24,214 bases of DNA, taken from NCBI GenBank assembly GCA_022448645.1, contig JAKVBZ010000079.1, forward strand, positions 1-24,214. Reading direction: 5' to 3'. Shown in pieces: positions 15,802 through 23,356 of the stretch; positions within the stretch are counted from its first letter, which is position 1; every line of letters begins with the position of its first letter. The stretch comes from Pirellulaceae bacterium. GTDB lineage: Bacteria; Planctomycetota; Planctomycetia; Pirellulales; Pirellulaceae. The notes beneath the pieces are model-generated. The model did no database searches. It was given only the letters and a program-made list of their open reading frames with translations, and had not been told where the DNA came from. A program made the translations under genes and the position numbers.

Positions 15802-16383
15802 ATGTCGTCAGACTACCTGATCGAAACGCCCTGTACTGGCGGCACGTTGCTCCGTGTTGTCTTCCAGTTTTTCGACGACCGTTTCCACCATTCGGTCGGT
15901 ATCCTCACAAATGGGATGTTCCATACTTTGTTGGAGTCCCTTGAAGGATCCGCCAACGAATCGTGGCCTTCCAGTCCGGCATTTCAAGAAGTTTCGCAGC
16001 AAGGAACGACAGCACTGCTGGTCGGCATGGCCGGTACGAGTCACTTCTCGGCCAGTGTCGAACCGAGAGTGGATTCGATTCGTTTCGATTTGGCCTGCCG
16101 GTTGAAAGAACCACCAACGGTGTTGGGCAGCACCTATCGACTACTACAGCCTGCCGCCTCAAATTCAACGTCTGATAACGAAGACAGTTCTGGACAACAC
16201 AGCTTAAATATCCCGCTCCAAGCCACACACGATTCACCCTCGAATTCATCCCACAACGTCCATATTTGTCCGCCACATCTGAGCAAAGAATTGCCCCAAA
16301 CGGCACGTTGGTCCTATGAAGTGCGCGTCAAGGATGCTTCGGTCATTCTATTGGCCGAATCCGCCATCTTCCAACAACGCTAG
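15802..16383 (+). CDS. Uncharacterised protein following prfB
   Basis: A 193-residue soluble protein I do not recognise. It begins 17 bases after the prfB stop and is probably cotranscribed. The first half reads as alternating beta-strands (GGTLLRVVFQFFDDRFHHSV, TALLVGMAGTSHFSASVEP, IRFDLACRLKEPP), the middle (about 120-150) is a Ser/Asn-rich, probably disordered linker, and the end returns to strands (ARWSYEVRVKDASVILLAES). No signal peptide, membrane segment or catalytic motif is evident. The beta-sandwich-like pattern, long linker and coupling to a translation factor are the only clues. Steady coding-type sequence and placement support a real gene; possibly planctomycete-specific, which I cannot test here. 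Confidence 0.7.
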   Translation: MSSDYLIETPCTGGTLLRVVFQFFDDRFHHSVGILTNGMFHTLLESLEGSANESWPSSPAFQEVSQQGTTALLVGMAGTSHFSASVEPRVDSIRFDLACRLKEPPTVLGSTYRLLQPAASNSTSDNEDSSGQHSLNIPLQATHDSPSNSSHNVHICPPHLSKELPQTARWSYEVRVKDASVILLAESAIFQQR

Positions 16384-16528
16384 ACGAAATACCTGAACCC
16401 CACTCGAAGGGGGATCGTTCGTTTCTGCTAATGCGTTCTGAGAAGCCTTCTTATACGCCATCTCGTCTAGAATCCTGTAACAAATACATGCCGATTGTGG
16501 TGGCTCGATGTTAGATACAGGACACAAA

Positions 16529-16556
16529 CACCCGTGGACTTTCACCCGTGGACTTT
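16529..16556. repeat. Tandem duplication of a 14-base unit
   Basis: CACCCGTGGACTTT occurs twice without spacing (16529-16542 and 16543-16556) in the 244-base gap between the convergent genes ending at 16383 and 16628. Nothing else in that gap is recognisable. Confidence 0.9.
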
Positions 16557-16627
16557 TGCTCTCTGAACTTTAAACCCTTGACCAAAATAGCCGCCTCGCC
16601 TGACCAGAAAACCACAAGACATCTGAA

Positions 16628-18262
16628 CTAGCCACCAATGTCGCGGAGGATTTCTTCGGACGCGTTTTTTCCACACGCTCCCATGACACCACCACCAGGA
16701 TGGCTGGCGGCACCACACAAATACAGGCCTCTCACAGGCGTGCGATGGTCTGCCCACCCCGGAGTTGGCCGGAAACAATAGAGTTGCGTAGCATTCATGG
16801 CGCCTTGCATAATGTTTCCACCGGTCAAGCCAAAAGTCCGTTCCAAATCAAGAGGACTCAGTACCTGACGATGTAAAATGGCATCTGGAACGTTGGGAGC
16901 GTAGCGAGCCAATAAGTTGATACAACGATCTCCAAAATCTTCTTTCATGTCGTCCCAACCGCCATTGGCCAAATGGTAGGGCGCAAACTGCACAAACATG
17001 GACATCACATGTTGGCCCTCTGGTGCAATGGTCGGGTCGACACTGCTGGGCAACGTGATTTCCAAAACCGGTTCGCGACTCGGTCGACCGTATTTCGCAT
17101 CATCAAAAGCTTTTTCGATGTAATCCATCGTGGGCGAAAGATGGATGGTGCCTCGATGGTGGGCAGCGATACCGGAGGATCGAGCACAGGTGAATTGAGG
17201 AAGTTCGGAAAGCGCGACATTGATCTTCGCAGACGCAGAACTGTAATCGATTCGCGAAATGCCTTTACGAAAATCTTCAGGCAAGTCCTCGACATCCAGA
17301 AACTTCTCAAAAGTCAGATGTGCATCGACGCTGGACGCTACTACGTTCGCATTCAACTGAGTACCGCTCTCCAACAGAACGCCGGTGGCGCGTCCTTGCC
17401 GGGTGAGAATCTTCGTGACAGATGCTTCGCGGCGAATGTCAACTCTTAACTCGTCACAGGTTGCTTCCAACGCATCCGCCAAGCCTCCCATCCCTCCCTG
17501 AACATAACCCCAGACACCTCGTGCACCACCCGCCGTGCCCATCACGTGATGCAATAACACATAAGCTGTGCCTGGCGCGGAAATAGATGAAAAGGCACCG
17601 ATCACCGCATCAGTAGCCAACGTCGCTTTTAACACCTCGGCGTCAAACCAACGGTCCAGGATAGGCCGGGCGGCTCCAGTGAGTAATTCGACGGCCTCCG
17701 GCAAATCTTCTTCCAAGCCGCAAACGGCCTGGTATGCATCAAACAGTTTCTTCGCGTCGCGCATGCGCTTGCCCATGCCAATTTTTCGCCACGCCTTGGG
17801 CAAAGGTAACGGATCTGGTGCCGACTTGCAGAGAGTCGGCTCGAGGACCGCAGCGACTCGTTCTAGCAATGCCTCGTACCTAGGAAAGGCTTCCGCATCA
17901 CGTTCGCTAAATTTGGCGATTTCACGCTGATTGGAACCCATATCTGAGCCCAACAGCAAACTGCGCCCATCGAGTAACGGTGTAAAAGAGGAAGGATTCC
18001 GTGGAAGGATCTTTAATCCGTGGGGCTTCAACCGCAAATCGCGAATCACTTCGGGCAATAGCAAGCTTATCACATAAGCTGCCACAGAAATCCGGAATCC
18101 AGGCCAGAGTTCTTCAGTGGTGGCGCATCCCCCCAGAACATGGCGCCGTTCCAAAACACAAACAGATTTTCCGGCTTTGGCCAAATAGGCCGCCGTGATC
18201 AATCCGTTGTGTCCGCCACCAATCACAATACAGTCGTAAGACGTTCTTCCATGTGTCGCCAT
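16628..18262 (-). CDS. FAD-dependent oxidoreductase, PYROXD2/phytoene desaturase-like
   Basis: A 544-residue flavin amine-oxidase-type protein related to carotenoid desaturases, retinol saturase and the PYROXD2 group. The N-terminal FAD motif is CIVIGGGHNGLITAAYLAKA (11-30), then VCVLERRHVLGGCATTEE with the ribose-binding Glu. The C-terminus has the group signature GLYLCGAASHPGGGVMGACG and KNASEEIL. The substrate is unknown; oxidation or saturation of an isoprenoid-like lipid is an inference. I place the start at ATG 18262 (MATHGRTSYD), because it gives the family N-terminus just ahead of the dinucleotide fold; an open extension to 18409 would overlap the divergent exporter gene. No signal peptide; probably membrane-peripheral. 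It is a full-length, intact gene. Confidence 0.88.
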   Translation of the reverse strand: MATHGRTSYDCIVIGGGHNGLITAAYLAKAGKSVCVLERRHVLGGCATTEELWPGFRISVAAYVISLLLPEVIRDLRLKPHGLKILPRNPSSFTPLLDGRSLLLGSDMGSNQREIAKFSERDAEAFPRYEALLERVAAVLEPTLCKSAPDPLPLPKAWRKIGMGKRMRDAKKLFDAYQAVCGLEEDLPEAVELLTGAARPILDRWFDAEVLKATLATDAVIGAFSSISAPGTAYVLLHHVMGTAGGARGVWGYVQGGMGGLADALEATCDELRVDIRREASVTKILTRQGRATGVLLESGTQLNANVVASSVDAHLTFEKFLDVEDLPEDFRKGISRIDYSSASAKINVALSELPQFTCARSSGIAAHHRGTIHLSPTMDYIEKAFDDAKYGRPSREPVLEITLPSSVDPTIAPEGQHVMSMFVQFAPYHLANGGWDDMKEDFGDRCINLLARYAPNVPDAILHRQVLSPLDLERTFGLTGGNIMQGAMNATQLYCFRPTPGWADHRTPVRGLYLCGAASHPGGGVMGACGKNASEEILRDIGG

Positions 18263-18379
18263 GGCCACAATCTCAACCAACGAGCAACAATTGTCAATCG
18301 GGTGGCCTCGGATTGACAAAAAAACAATCCCAGAAAATGTCCTATAGACCCGCACCGGACTCCCTGCGAAAAAATAGGT

Positions 18380-19279
18380 ATGAATTTTTCTTTTCAGCCA
18401 ACAAGCCATGCTCCCCGAACGATAACAGCTGGAAGATTCGTCGTACTCATCGCTGTATTGATGTGGAGTACCGGTGGATTTTTTGCCAAAGCACCTGTGT
18501 TTTCGGCATGGGACCCCAGTTCGCGAGGCCTGTTACTCGCATTTTGGAGGACGCTTTTCGGCGGAATCGTGCTCATACCGTTCGTCCGCGAAATCCGTTG
18601 GGATTGGCGATTGATACCTTTGTGCACCTGCTTCGCCCTGATGAACCTGACTTACCTGAGCTGTATGTCACTAGGAGAAGCTTCTGTTGCCATTTGGCTA
18701 CAAAGTACCGCACCCGTTTGGGTATTTCTCGGTGGTATCCTGTGGTTACACGAAAAGGTTGTCAAATCAGACTGGCTCATGCTGGCATTAGGCGGAGTGG
18801 GAATGATCACCATCCTGGCATTTGAAGTACGCGGACAACGCACAAGTGCCGTATTGCTGGGACTTGCCTCCGGTATAAGCTACGCAGGAATCGTGCTCTC
18901 ACTGCGTTGGCTGCGCGAATTGGATGCCACGTGGCTGATCACGATCAGCCACCTAGTCACGGCATGCGTCTTGGCCCCATTCGTCCTCGGTTCGAATCAC
19001 TGTCCCACCGCCAACCAATTCGCCGTTTTGGCTGGTTTCGGGATCTTTCAATTGGGCGTACCTTATGTGCTCTTTTCTTGGGCTTTACGAGTTGTACCTG
19101 GACATGAGGCTTCCTTCATCGGACTTCTCGAACCTATTCTGCTACCGATATTTGTGTATCTCGCCTGGGGACGAAATGCTGCTTATCAACCGCCCGAGAC
19201 TTCGACTTTAGTCGGTGGAACCTTCATTCTAGTGGGACTTGCTGTCCGATTTGCCTGGCGCGACCCAGTCAAGCATTAA
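18380..19279 (+). CDS. EamA/DMT-family transporter
   Basis: A 299-residue inner-membrane protein with about ten hydrophobic helices arranged as two EamA repeats. The first begins VVLIAVLMWSTGGFFAKAPV and contains the conserved end-of-helix WLQSTAPVWVFLGGILWLHEK; the second begins after residue 155 (LLGLASGISYAGIVLSLRWL) and contains SFIGLLEPILLPIFVYLAWG. EamA carriers usually export amino acids, purines or similar metabolites; the substrate is unknown. The ATG is at 18380, with only AGGT close upstream. It is divergent from the PYROXD2-like gene with 117 bases between the start codons, so the two could share a regulatory region. Confidence 0.9.
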   Translation: MNFSFQPTSHAPRTITAGRFVVLIAVLMWSTGGFFAKAPVFSAWDPSSRGLLLAFWRTLFGGIVLIPFVREIRWDWRLIPLCTCFALMNLTYLSCMSLGEASVAIWLQSTAPVWVFLGGILWLHEKVVKSDWLMLALGGVGMITILAFEVRGQRTSAVLLGLASGISYAGIVLSLRWLRELDATWLITISHLVTACVLAPFVLGSNHCPTANQFAVLAGFGIFQLGVPYVLFSWALRVVPGHEASFIGLLEPILLPIFVYLAWGRNAAYQPPETSTLVGGTFILVGLAVRFAWRDPVKH

Positions 19280-19547
19280 ATCCAGAAAAACAGACAAGGG
19301 TCCCGCAATGGCCATATCAACGCGACGGTTCGCTTAAGCCTGAGAAAGTAGACACGTCGTAGTATAGTTCGGTGGAACTGGCTGCCGATGACATTACTGT
19401 GCTAGCAATTTTATGACACGGAGGTTGAAATCTGTCGATTTGAACGTCGACACATTGGCCATTTCCAACAGGTCAATCTCCCCCGTTTTTAGTGAGTTGT
19501 GTTGGGGGTCCCGTTAGGAAGATTGAACACCACCAGAGTAATTTTCC

Positions 19548-20277
19548 ATGAAAAAGTCTATTTCCGTCGTCATGCCAGTCCGTAACGCACAGCTCACTTT
19601 AACCGATCAGGTGTCTCGAGTTCTCGAAGTCCTCCCTGAAATGACACACCAGTTCGAGTTACTAATCGTAGATGATGGGTCGACCGACGGAACGGACGAA
19701 ATCGGTCATGAACTGACGCACATGTACCCTCAGGTTCGGTTCATTCGTCACACAGAACAAAAGGGAAGCCGTGCAGCAGTTGGAACAGGCATGAACAGCG
19801 CCTCGGCAGAGATCGTTCTGGTGGAAGGAGAATCGGACAGCTACGAAGGCAATCCAGCGAAAATGGCTCCGCTGAACATACCCGAATCGAACGCATAGCC
19901 TCGAAATAACTTCAAGAACACGGGCCGCATGAGCTCATCTCCGGTTTGGCCAGCTTACGTGAAGCTAGTCCTTATCGACGGATGGTTGCCGAAACGGCTG
20001 CCAATTGAATCGCTCGAGCGCGCCCAAATCTTCTCTCTTGCGTAAACCATAAAATTCGCAGTTGTGTTTTTCGTAAAGTACTACGTGTCCAAGACTTTTA
20101 CTGCGGTAATCCGCAGAAGCTTTCGTCTCGGGATTCTTTCTAAGTCGTGCAGGTGCTCACGGGAGAAACAGTACGGGAGCTATCTTGTTGAAGCATCGCT
20201 GGTTACGTCGCTTAGGAAAGCTTCAGCTGTATCTCAAAAGACGCACGCCAGAAGGTTCTGTAAAAGATATCCGATGA
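19548..20277 (+). pseudogene. Truncated family 2 glycosyltransferase with decayed 3' half
   Basis: ATG 19548 opens a typical GT2 start: KSISVVMPVRNAQLTLTDQV, then LLIVDDGSTDGTDEIGHELT with the nucleotide-sugar-binding DDGSTD, then FIRHTEQKGSRAAVGTGM. The frame ends at TAG 19896-19898 after 116 residues, before the DxD acceptor region expected in intact GT-A enzymes (240 or more residues). Downstream, protein-like stretches appear in other frames: HELISGLASLREASPYRRM (from about 19931) and, at 20110-20274, FLSRAGAHGRNSTG followed by LLKHRWLRRLGKLQLYLKRR and a stop at 20275. Their combined span would fit one gene of about 240 codons broken by at least two frame changes. The GT2 start is certain; the assignment of later pieces to the same gene is inference. 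A stand-alone short GT2-like protein cannot be excluded. Confidence 0.6.
20101..20116. repeat. Perfect 6-bp hairpin
   Basis: CTGCGG and CCGCAG around a TAAT loop, inside the decayed segment after the glycosyltransferase start. Confidence 0.7.
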
Positions 20278-20382
20278 GTTTTCCAATGGGAAATCTATAT
20301 AGCTACTTGTTTCAAAGAATTTGTTTTAATACCATGCCGTCACTGGTTTACTTTCGTGAACCGTGTTAGCGAGTTCTGCATG

Positions 20383-20443
20383 ATGTCGTGAGTCGCCTAC
20401 GATTATTTTTTCCACATCACTCGACTTATCCAACTCACGACAT
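20383..20443. repeat. 11-bp perfect inverted repeat, 39 bases apart
   Basis: ATGTCGTGAGT at 20383-20393 and its exact reverse complement ACTCACGACAT at 20433-20443. The matching stops sharply at both outer edges, and the interior contains a T6 run. Confidence 0.8.
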
Positions 20444-20469
20444 TGACCGACACCAGGGCAAGCACCGCC

Positions 20470-20492
20470 TTCGAACTTTAGGCAGGTTCGAA
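20470..20492. repeat. 7-bp perfect hairpin
   Basis: TTCGAAC (20470-20476) and GTTCGAA (20486-20492) around a nine-base loop. Confidence 0.7.
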
Positions 20493-20520
20493 TCGGCTGG
20501 CTGTCGCAGTCTCGATTAAC

Positions 20521-20536
20521 AGGAGGTCATTCTCCT
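20521..20536. repeat. 5-bp perfect hairpin
   Basis: AGGAG (20521-20525) and CTCCT (20532-20536) around a six-base loop. Confidence 0.5.
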
Positions 20537-20625
20537 ACTCAGTCGCCCGTGGAATAGGGTGAGGCACCGACGAGGGCCAGGTGCTGATTTCAGGTTTGGA
20601 ATTGGCAAACACCGGGGCATTATGA

Positions 20626-20644
20626 TGCGCGCACTGGGCGCGCA
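20626..20644. repeat. 7-bp all-GC-core hairpin upstream of the HTH gene
   Basis: TGCGCGC and GCGCGCA around loop ACTGG, about 100 bases before the start codon. No T-run follows, so it is more likely an operator or leader structure than a terminator. Confidence 0.7.
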
Positions 20645-20733
20645 CGTTTGACGTTCCAAGTGTATGCGAGCAATTGCAACCCGGCCACTTTTGCTCAGTG
20701 CCTATCTGTTTGCGGCTGACCTTACAACAGTAG

Positions 20734-20738
20734 AGGAG
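20734..20738 (+). promoter_or_regulatory. Ribosome binding site of the HTH gene
   Basis: AGGAG (within GAGGAG) seven bases before ATG 20746, an ideal Shine-Dalgarno fixing the start. Confidence 0.75.
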
Positions 20739-20745
20739 ACTTCTC

Positions 20746-21336
20746 ATGGCTTCCGCTCCATCTCCGTTAAGCCATTCGCAGGATAAACCTGTGAACGGTC
20801 ATTTGTCTAACATCGTGCATGTCAAAAGCTTAGATGCACAAGCTGGCGCATCAGAACCGCGCGATCATGGAATCCTCCACCGAATTTCCGAAGTTCGACA
20901 ACAGCAAGGCGTATCCGTACGTTGTGCCGCACGTCAGCTCGGTACGGATGCCACAAAAGTACGCGAACAAGAACAGTGCGATAGCGACCTTACTCTTTCA
21001 GAGCTATACGCCTGGCAGCGCATTTTGGAAGTCCCAGTTTCAGATCTGCTGATGGATCCAGAAACACCTTTGTCACGACCCGTCATGGAACGAGCTCGCC
21101 TAGTACGGTTAATGAAAACGGCTGCAGCCATCCTTGAGGAATCAAAGTCTTCATCGACTCAGCTATTAGCAGAACGCTTGATCGATCAACTCGTCGAGAT
21201 CATGCCTGAGCTCAAGGAAGTTGGTGCATGGCACTCGGTAGGGCAGCGCCGCAGCCTAGACGAATTTGGCAGAGTGTTCGAAAACCGCATCTCAGAAGAG
21301 ATGCTATCACACTATCGAGAGGGACACCAAGAATAA
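20746..21336 (+). CDS. Probable XRE-like helix-turn-helix protein
   Basis: A 196-residue soluble protein. Residues about 41-103 resemble a Cro/CI-type HTH: GILHRISEVRQQQGVSVRCA (helix 1 and turn), ARQLGTDATKVREQE (recognition region) and LTLSELYAWQRILEVPVSDLL, the usual XRE ending. The N-terminal 40 residues are polar and probably disordered; the C-terminal half (from about 110) is mostly helical (MERARLVRLMKTAAAILEES, LAERLIDQLVEIMPELKEVG) and may dimerise. Transcriptional control is the likely role, but the DNA target is unknown. The long upstream region full of inverted repeats could be its own operator. It converges on sufS with 15 bases between stop codons. HTH assignment is by pattern, moderately sure. 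Confidence 0.7.
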   Translation: MASAPSPLSHSQDKPVNGHLSNIVHVKSLDAQAGASEPRDHGILHRISEVRQQQGVSVRCAARQLGTDATKVREQEQCDSDLTLSELYAWQRILEVPVSDLLMDPETPLSRPVMERARLVRLMKTAAAILEESKSSSTQLLAERLIDQLVEIMPELKEVGAWHSVGQRRSLDEFGRVFENRISEEMLSHYREGHQE

Positions 21337-21351
21337 CATTCTTTCGAGATA

Positions 21352-22602
21352 CTACGATTTTACCCGCATTACTCGTTTGGCTTGCAAGAGCGCTTCCCCT
21401 AACTGATCCACCTCTGATTCCGTATTGTAGAAATAGAAACTCGCACGACTACTTGCATTAACTCCGAGTTCACGGTGTAAAGGCATCGCACAGTGATGCC
21501 CGGCCCGGATGGCAACTCCTTGACGGTCACAAAGCTGTGCGACATCGTGAGCGTGGATATCGCGCATCTTAAAGGTAACAATCCCTGCTTTCATCGAGGG
21601 CTCAGGGCCCAGAATTTCTATTCCCCCAACGTCGGCGAGCATTTGATGAGCTCGCTCCACGAGTTGTCGCTCGTGACGTTGAATATTCGACATTCCTACC
21701 TGTCGCAAATAGTCGATCCCAGCCCCCAAACCAATCGCGGGTACAATCGGAGGCGTCCCCGCCTCGAATTTGGCCGGCAGGTCGGCTGACTCGAAACCTT
21801 CGAGCTTAACGCGTCGTATCATGCTTCCACCACCGAGAAACGGATCCATGTCGTCCAAGACTTCTTCGCGCCCATATAAAATCCCGACTCCCGTCGGAGC
21901 CAGCATTTTGTGCCCGCTAAATGCCACGAAATCGACATCCCACTTCTGTACGTCGATCGCTCCGTGAGGAACGGCCTGCGCTGCGTCGACGAGAACTCGG
22001 GCGCCAACGGCCCGCGCCGCTTGCACCAAAGTTTCCAGTGGGTTCACCGTCCCCAAGACATTCGAAACAGCCGTAACGGCTACCATACGGGTTTTGGAAG
22101 TGATCAATTCGTTGAGGCGAGACAAGTCTAGGCAACCATCGTCGGTGATCCCTAAATATTTGATTTCACATCCGCGTCGCTCCGCCAACTGCTGCCACGG
22201 AACCAAATTAGAATGGTGTTCCATAACGCTTAGAAGAATCTGATCCCCCTCGGCTACGTGCCGATCCCCCCAACCGCGGGCTACTAGATTAATCGCCGAA
22301 GTAGTTCCCGTCGTAAAAATGACCTCATGAGAATGAACCGCATGGATGAAATCACGTACTTTCTCGCGTGCCTCTTCATACAAATCAGTACTTTGATCAC
22401 TCAACCAGTGCACTCCGCGGTGCACATTGGCATAGTGGTTCTCGTAAACGTCAACCAGCGATTGAATCACCTGCCGTGGACGCTGTGTGGTGGCCGCATT
22501 ATCCAGATAGACGAGCGGCGTATCCCCACGAATTTGAGTCGCCAAGATTGGAAAATCCGCTCGATAGCGTTGGGGGTCAAAAGCAGTAGTCGCATCCGTC
22601 AT
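21352..22602 (-). CDS. sufS: Group II cysteine desulfurase SufS
   Basis: PLP enzyme that takes sulfur from cysteine for Fe-S cluster assembly. Full length (416 residues; E. coli SufS has 406). Motifs: LVYLDNAATTQRP at the N-terminus, VHRGVHWLSDQST, the SVMEHHSNLVPW PLP-contact segment, the Schiff-base lysine in FSGHKMLAPTGVG (Lys232) and the catalytic cysteine in RAGHHCAMPLH (Cys371) on the short group II loop. I chose ATG 22602 because it gives the normal N-terminus (MTDATTAFDPQRYRADFPIL); a TTG at 22641 would add 13 residues without a ribosome binding site. It follows sufU by 48 bases on the same strand, forming a sufU-sufS operon in which SufU accepts the persulfide sulfur. Confidence 0.96.
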   Translation of the reverse strand: MTDATTAFDPQRYRADFPILATQIRGDTPLVYLDNAATTQRPRQVIQSLVDVYENHYANVHRGVHWLSDQSTDLYEEAREKVRDFIHAVHSHEVIFTTGTTSAINLVARGWGDRHVAEGDQILLSVMEHHSNLVPWQQLAERRGCEIKYLGITDDGCLDLSRLNELITSKTRMVAVTAVSNVLGTVNPLETLVQAARAVGARVLVDAAQAVPHGAIDVQKWDVDFVAFSGHKMLAPTGVGILYGREEVLDDMDPFLGGGSMIRRVKLEGFESADLPAKFEAGTPPIVPAIGLGAGIDYLRQVGMSNIQRHERQLVERAHQMLADVGGIEILGPEPSMKAGIVTFKMRDIHAHDVAQLCDRQGVAIRAGHHCAMPLHRELGVNASSRASFYFYNTESEVDQLGEALLQAKRVMRVKS

Positions 22603-22650
22603 GGCATATCGTTCGAGTTGCTCTAGTGTCTGTAAACACAAGCATCCAGG

Positions 22651-23043
22651 TTAGTTGCCATCGAGCGGTGAAAAGAGAGCAGCTTGCACCACTCGCCAAG
22701 ACAACAAACAGCACTTTTGACGGTTAGGAGTAAGCCGCGCCTGAAACAAACTGAGCATCTGCTCTGCGTTAAACTGCTGTATCTCAGAAACAGACTTGCC
22801 TTCAATTTCCTCCATCAACATCGACGCTGAAGCCTGGCTGATGCAACAACCATCACCGTCGAACCAAGCCTGCTCTATCGTGTCATCGTTAATGTGCAAC
22901 TCCACTTGCACTACATCACCACACAAAGGATTATCGTCTTCGTGCGCATGCGTCGCACTCGGACAGATTCCTCTGTGGTACGGATCTTCATAATGATCCA
23001 AAACGTGCTCTTGGTAGATCTCTTCTTCGTCGTGTGGTGGCAT
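22651..23043 (-). CDS. sufU: SufU/IscU-family Fe-S assembly protein
   Basis: A 130-residue NifU_N-fold protein acting as sulfur acceptor or scaffold for SufS. The three conserved cysteines and the Asp are present: NPLCGD (Cys41, Asp43), GDGCCIS (Cys66, with an extra Cys67) and NRQKCCLLSW (Cys111, with an extra Cys112). The Lys before Cys111 is SufU-like (IscU has His). However, Cys66 and Cys111 are about as far apart as in IscU; the additional segment of about 18 residues seen in Firmicute SufU is missing. The N-terminal LDHYEDPYHRG is typical. Next to sufS in the same direction, so both work together; zinc-dependent sulfur transfer is the family expectation. No regulator binding site seen upstream. 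Confidence 0.92.
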   Translation of the reverse strand: MPPHDEEEIYQEHVLDHYEDPYHRGICPSATHAHEDDNPLCGDVVQVELHINDDTIEQAWFDGDGCCISQASASMLMEEIEGKSVSEIQQFNAEQMLSLFQARLTPNRQKCCLLSWRVVQAALFSPLDGN

Positions 23044-23356
23044 TGGTTCTACAACTAAAAGTAAATTCGACGTGGATACGTTAGTTTACGAGAGTCGCAT
23101 GGGGAAGACAAGTTCGCCTTTACTAATGAGTATCATCACAGGAAATAACAATTAGCAAAGATATTCCGGCGCAGAGCTTCTGAACAACGACATCGTGGCT
23201 TTTCAAAGCGGAACGTCCGGCACTAGCACAAACTACGACCTACTGGCACAACAAGCCCCGGAAGCATTAGAGGACGTCATTCTGAACGCAGCGAAGGATC
23301 CTGGTGAGATCGGCTCACAGCAATATCCTTCAGAAGCTGCGACCACACGGCCGCGC
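23044..23356. other. 313-base intergenic region holding a REP-like element
   Basis: No gene is called. A plus-strand open stretch (23195-23398) exists only because it runs through the palindromic element and antisense to the next gene. The sufU promoter should lie at 23044-23150, which is A+T-rich, but no clear hexamers stand out. Confidence 0.5.
23277..23340. repeat. REP-like palindromic element
   Basis: A nested, imperfect hairpin: GCAGC (23288-23292) with GCTGC (23336-23340), GAAGGAT (23293-23299) with ATCCTTC (23325-23331), and GTGAG (23304-23308) with CTCAC (23314-23318) around ATCGG. The left part, TCATTCTGAACGCAGCGAAG, resembles short dispersed repeats I recall from several bacterial phyla, which is memory rather than a search result. 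It lies between two same-strand genes, the usual place for REP sequences. Confidence 0.6.

Larger units (their letters stand above)
20278..20745. other. 468-base non-coding region rich in inverted repeats, upstream of the HTH gene
   Basis: No gene is supported on either strand. It holds four perfect inverted repeats (20383-20443, 20470-20492, 20521-20536, 20626-20644) and, at its end, the ribosome binding site of the HTH gene. A possible -10 (TATGAT, 20621-20626) lies just before the last hairpin but lacks a well-spaced -35. Confidence 0.5.

Noticed and set aside
20483..20500. tRNA T-arm-like GGTTCGAATC
   Set aside because: Flanking bases do not pair as a T-stem and no acceptor, D or anticodon stems can be built; the bases belong to the 20470-20492 hairpin.
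21329..21343. Hairpin AAGAAT/ATTCTT over the HTH stop codon as a terminator
   Set aside because: All but two of its six pairs are A-T, the loop has three bases and no T-run follows on either strand.
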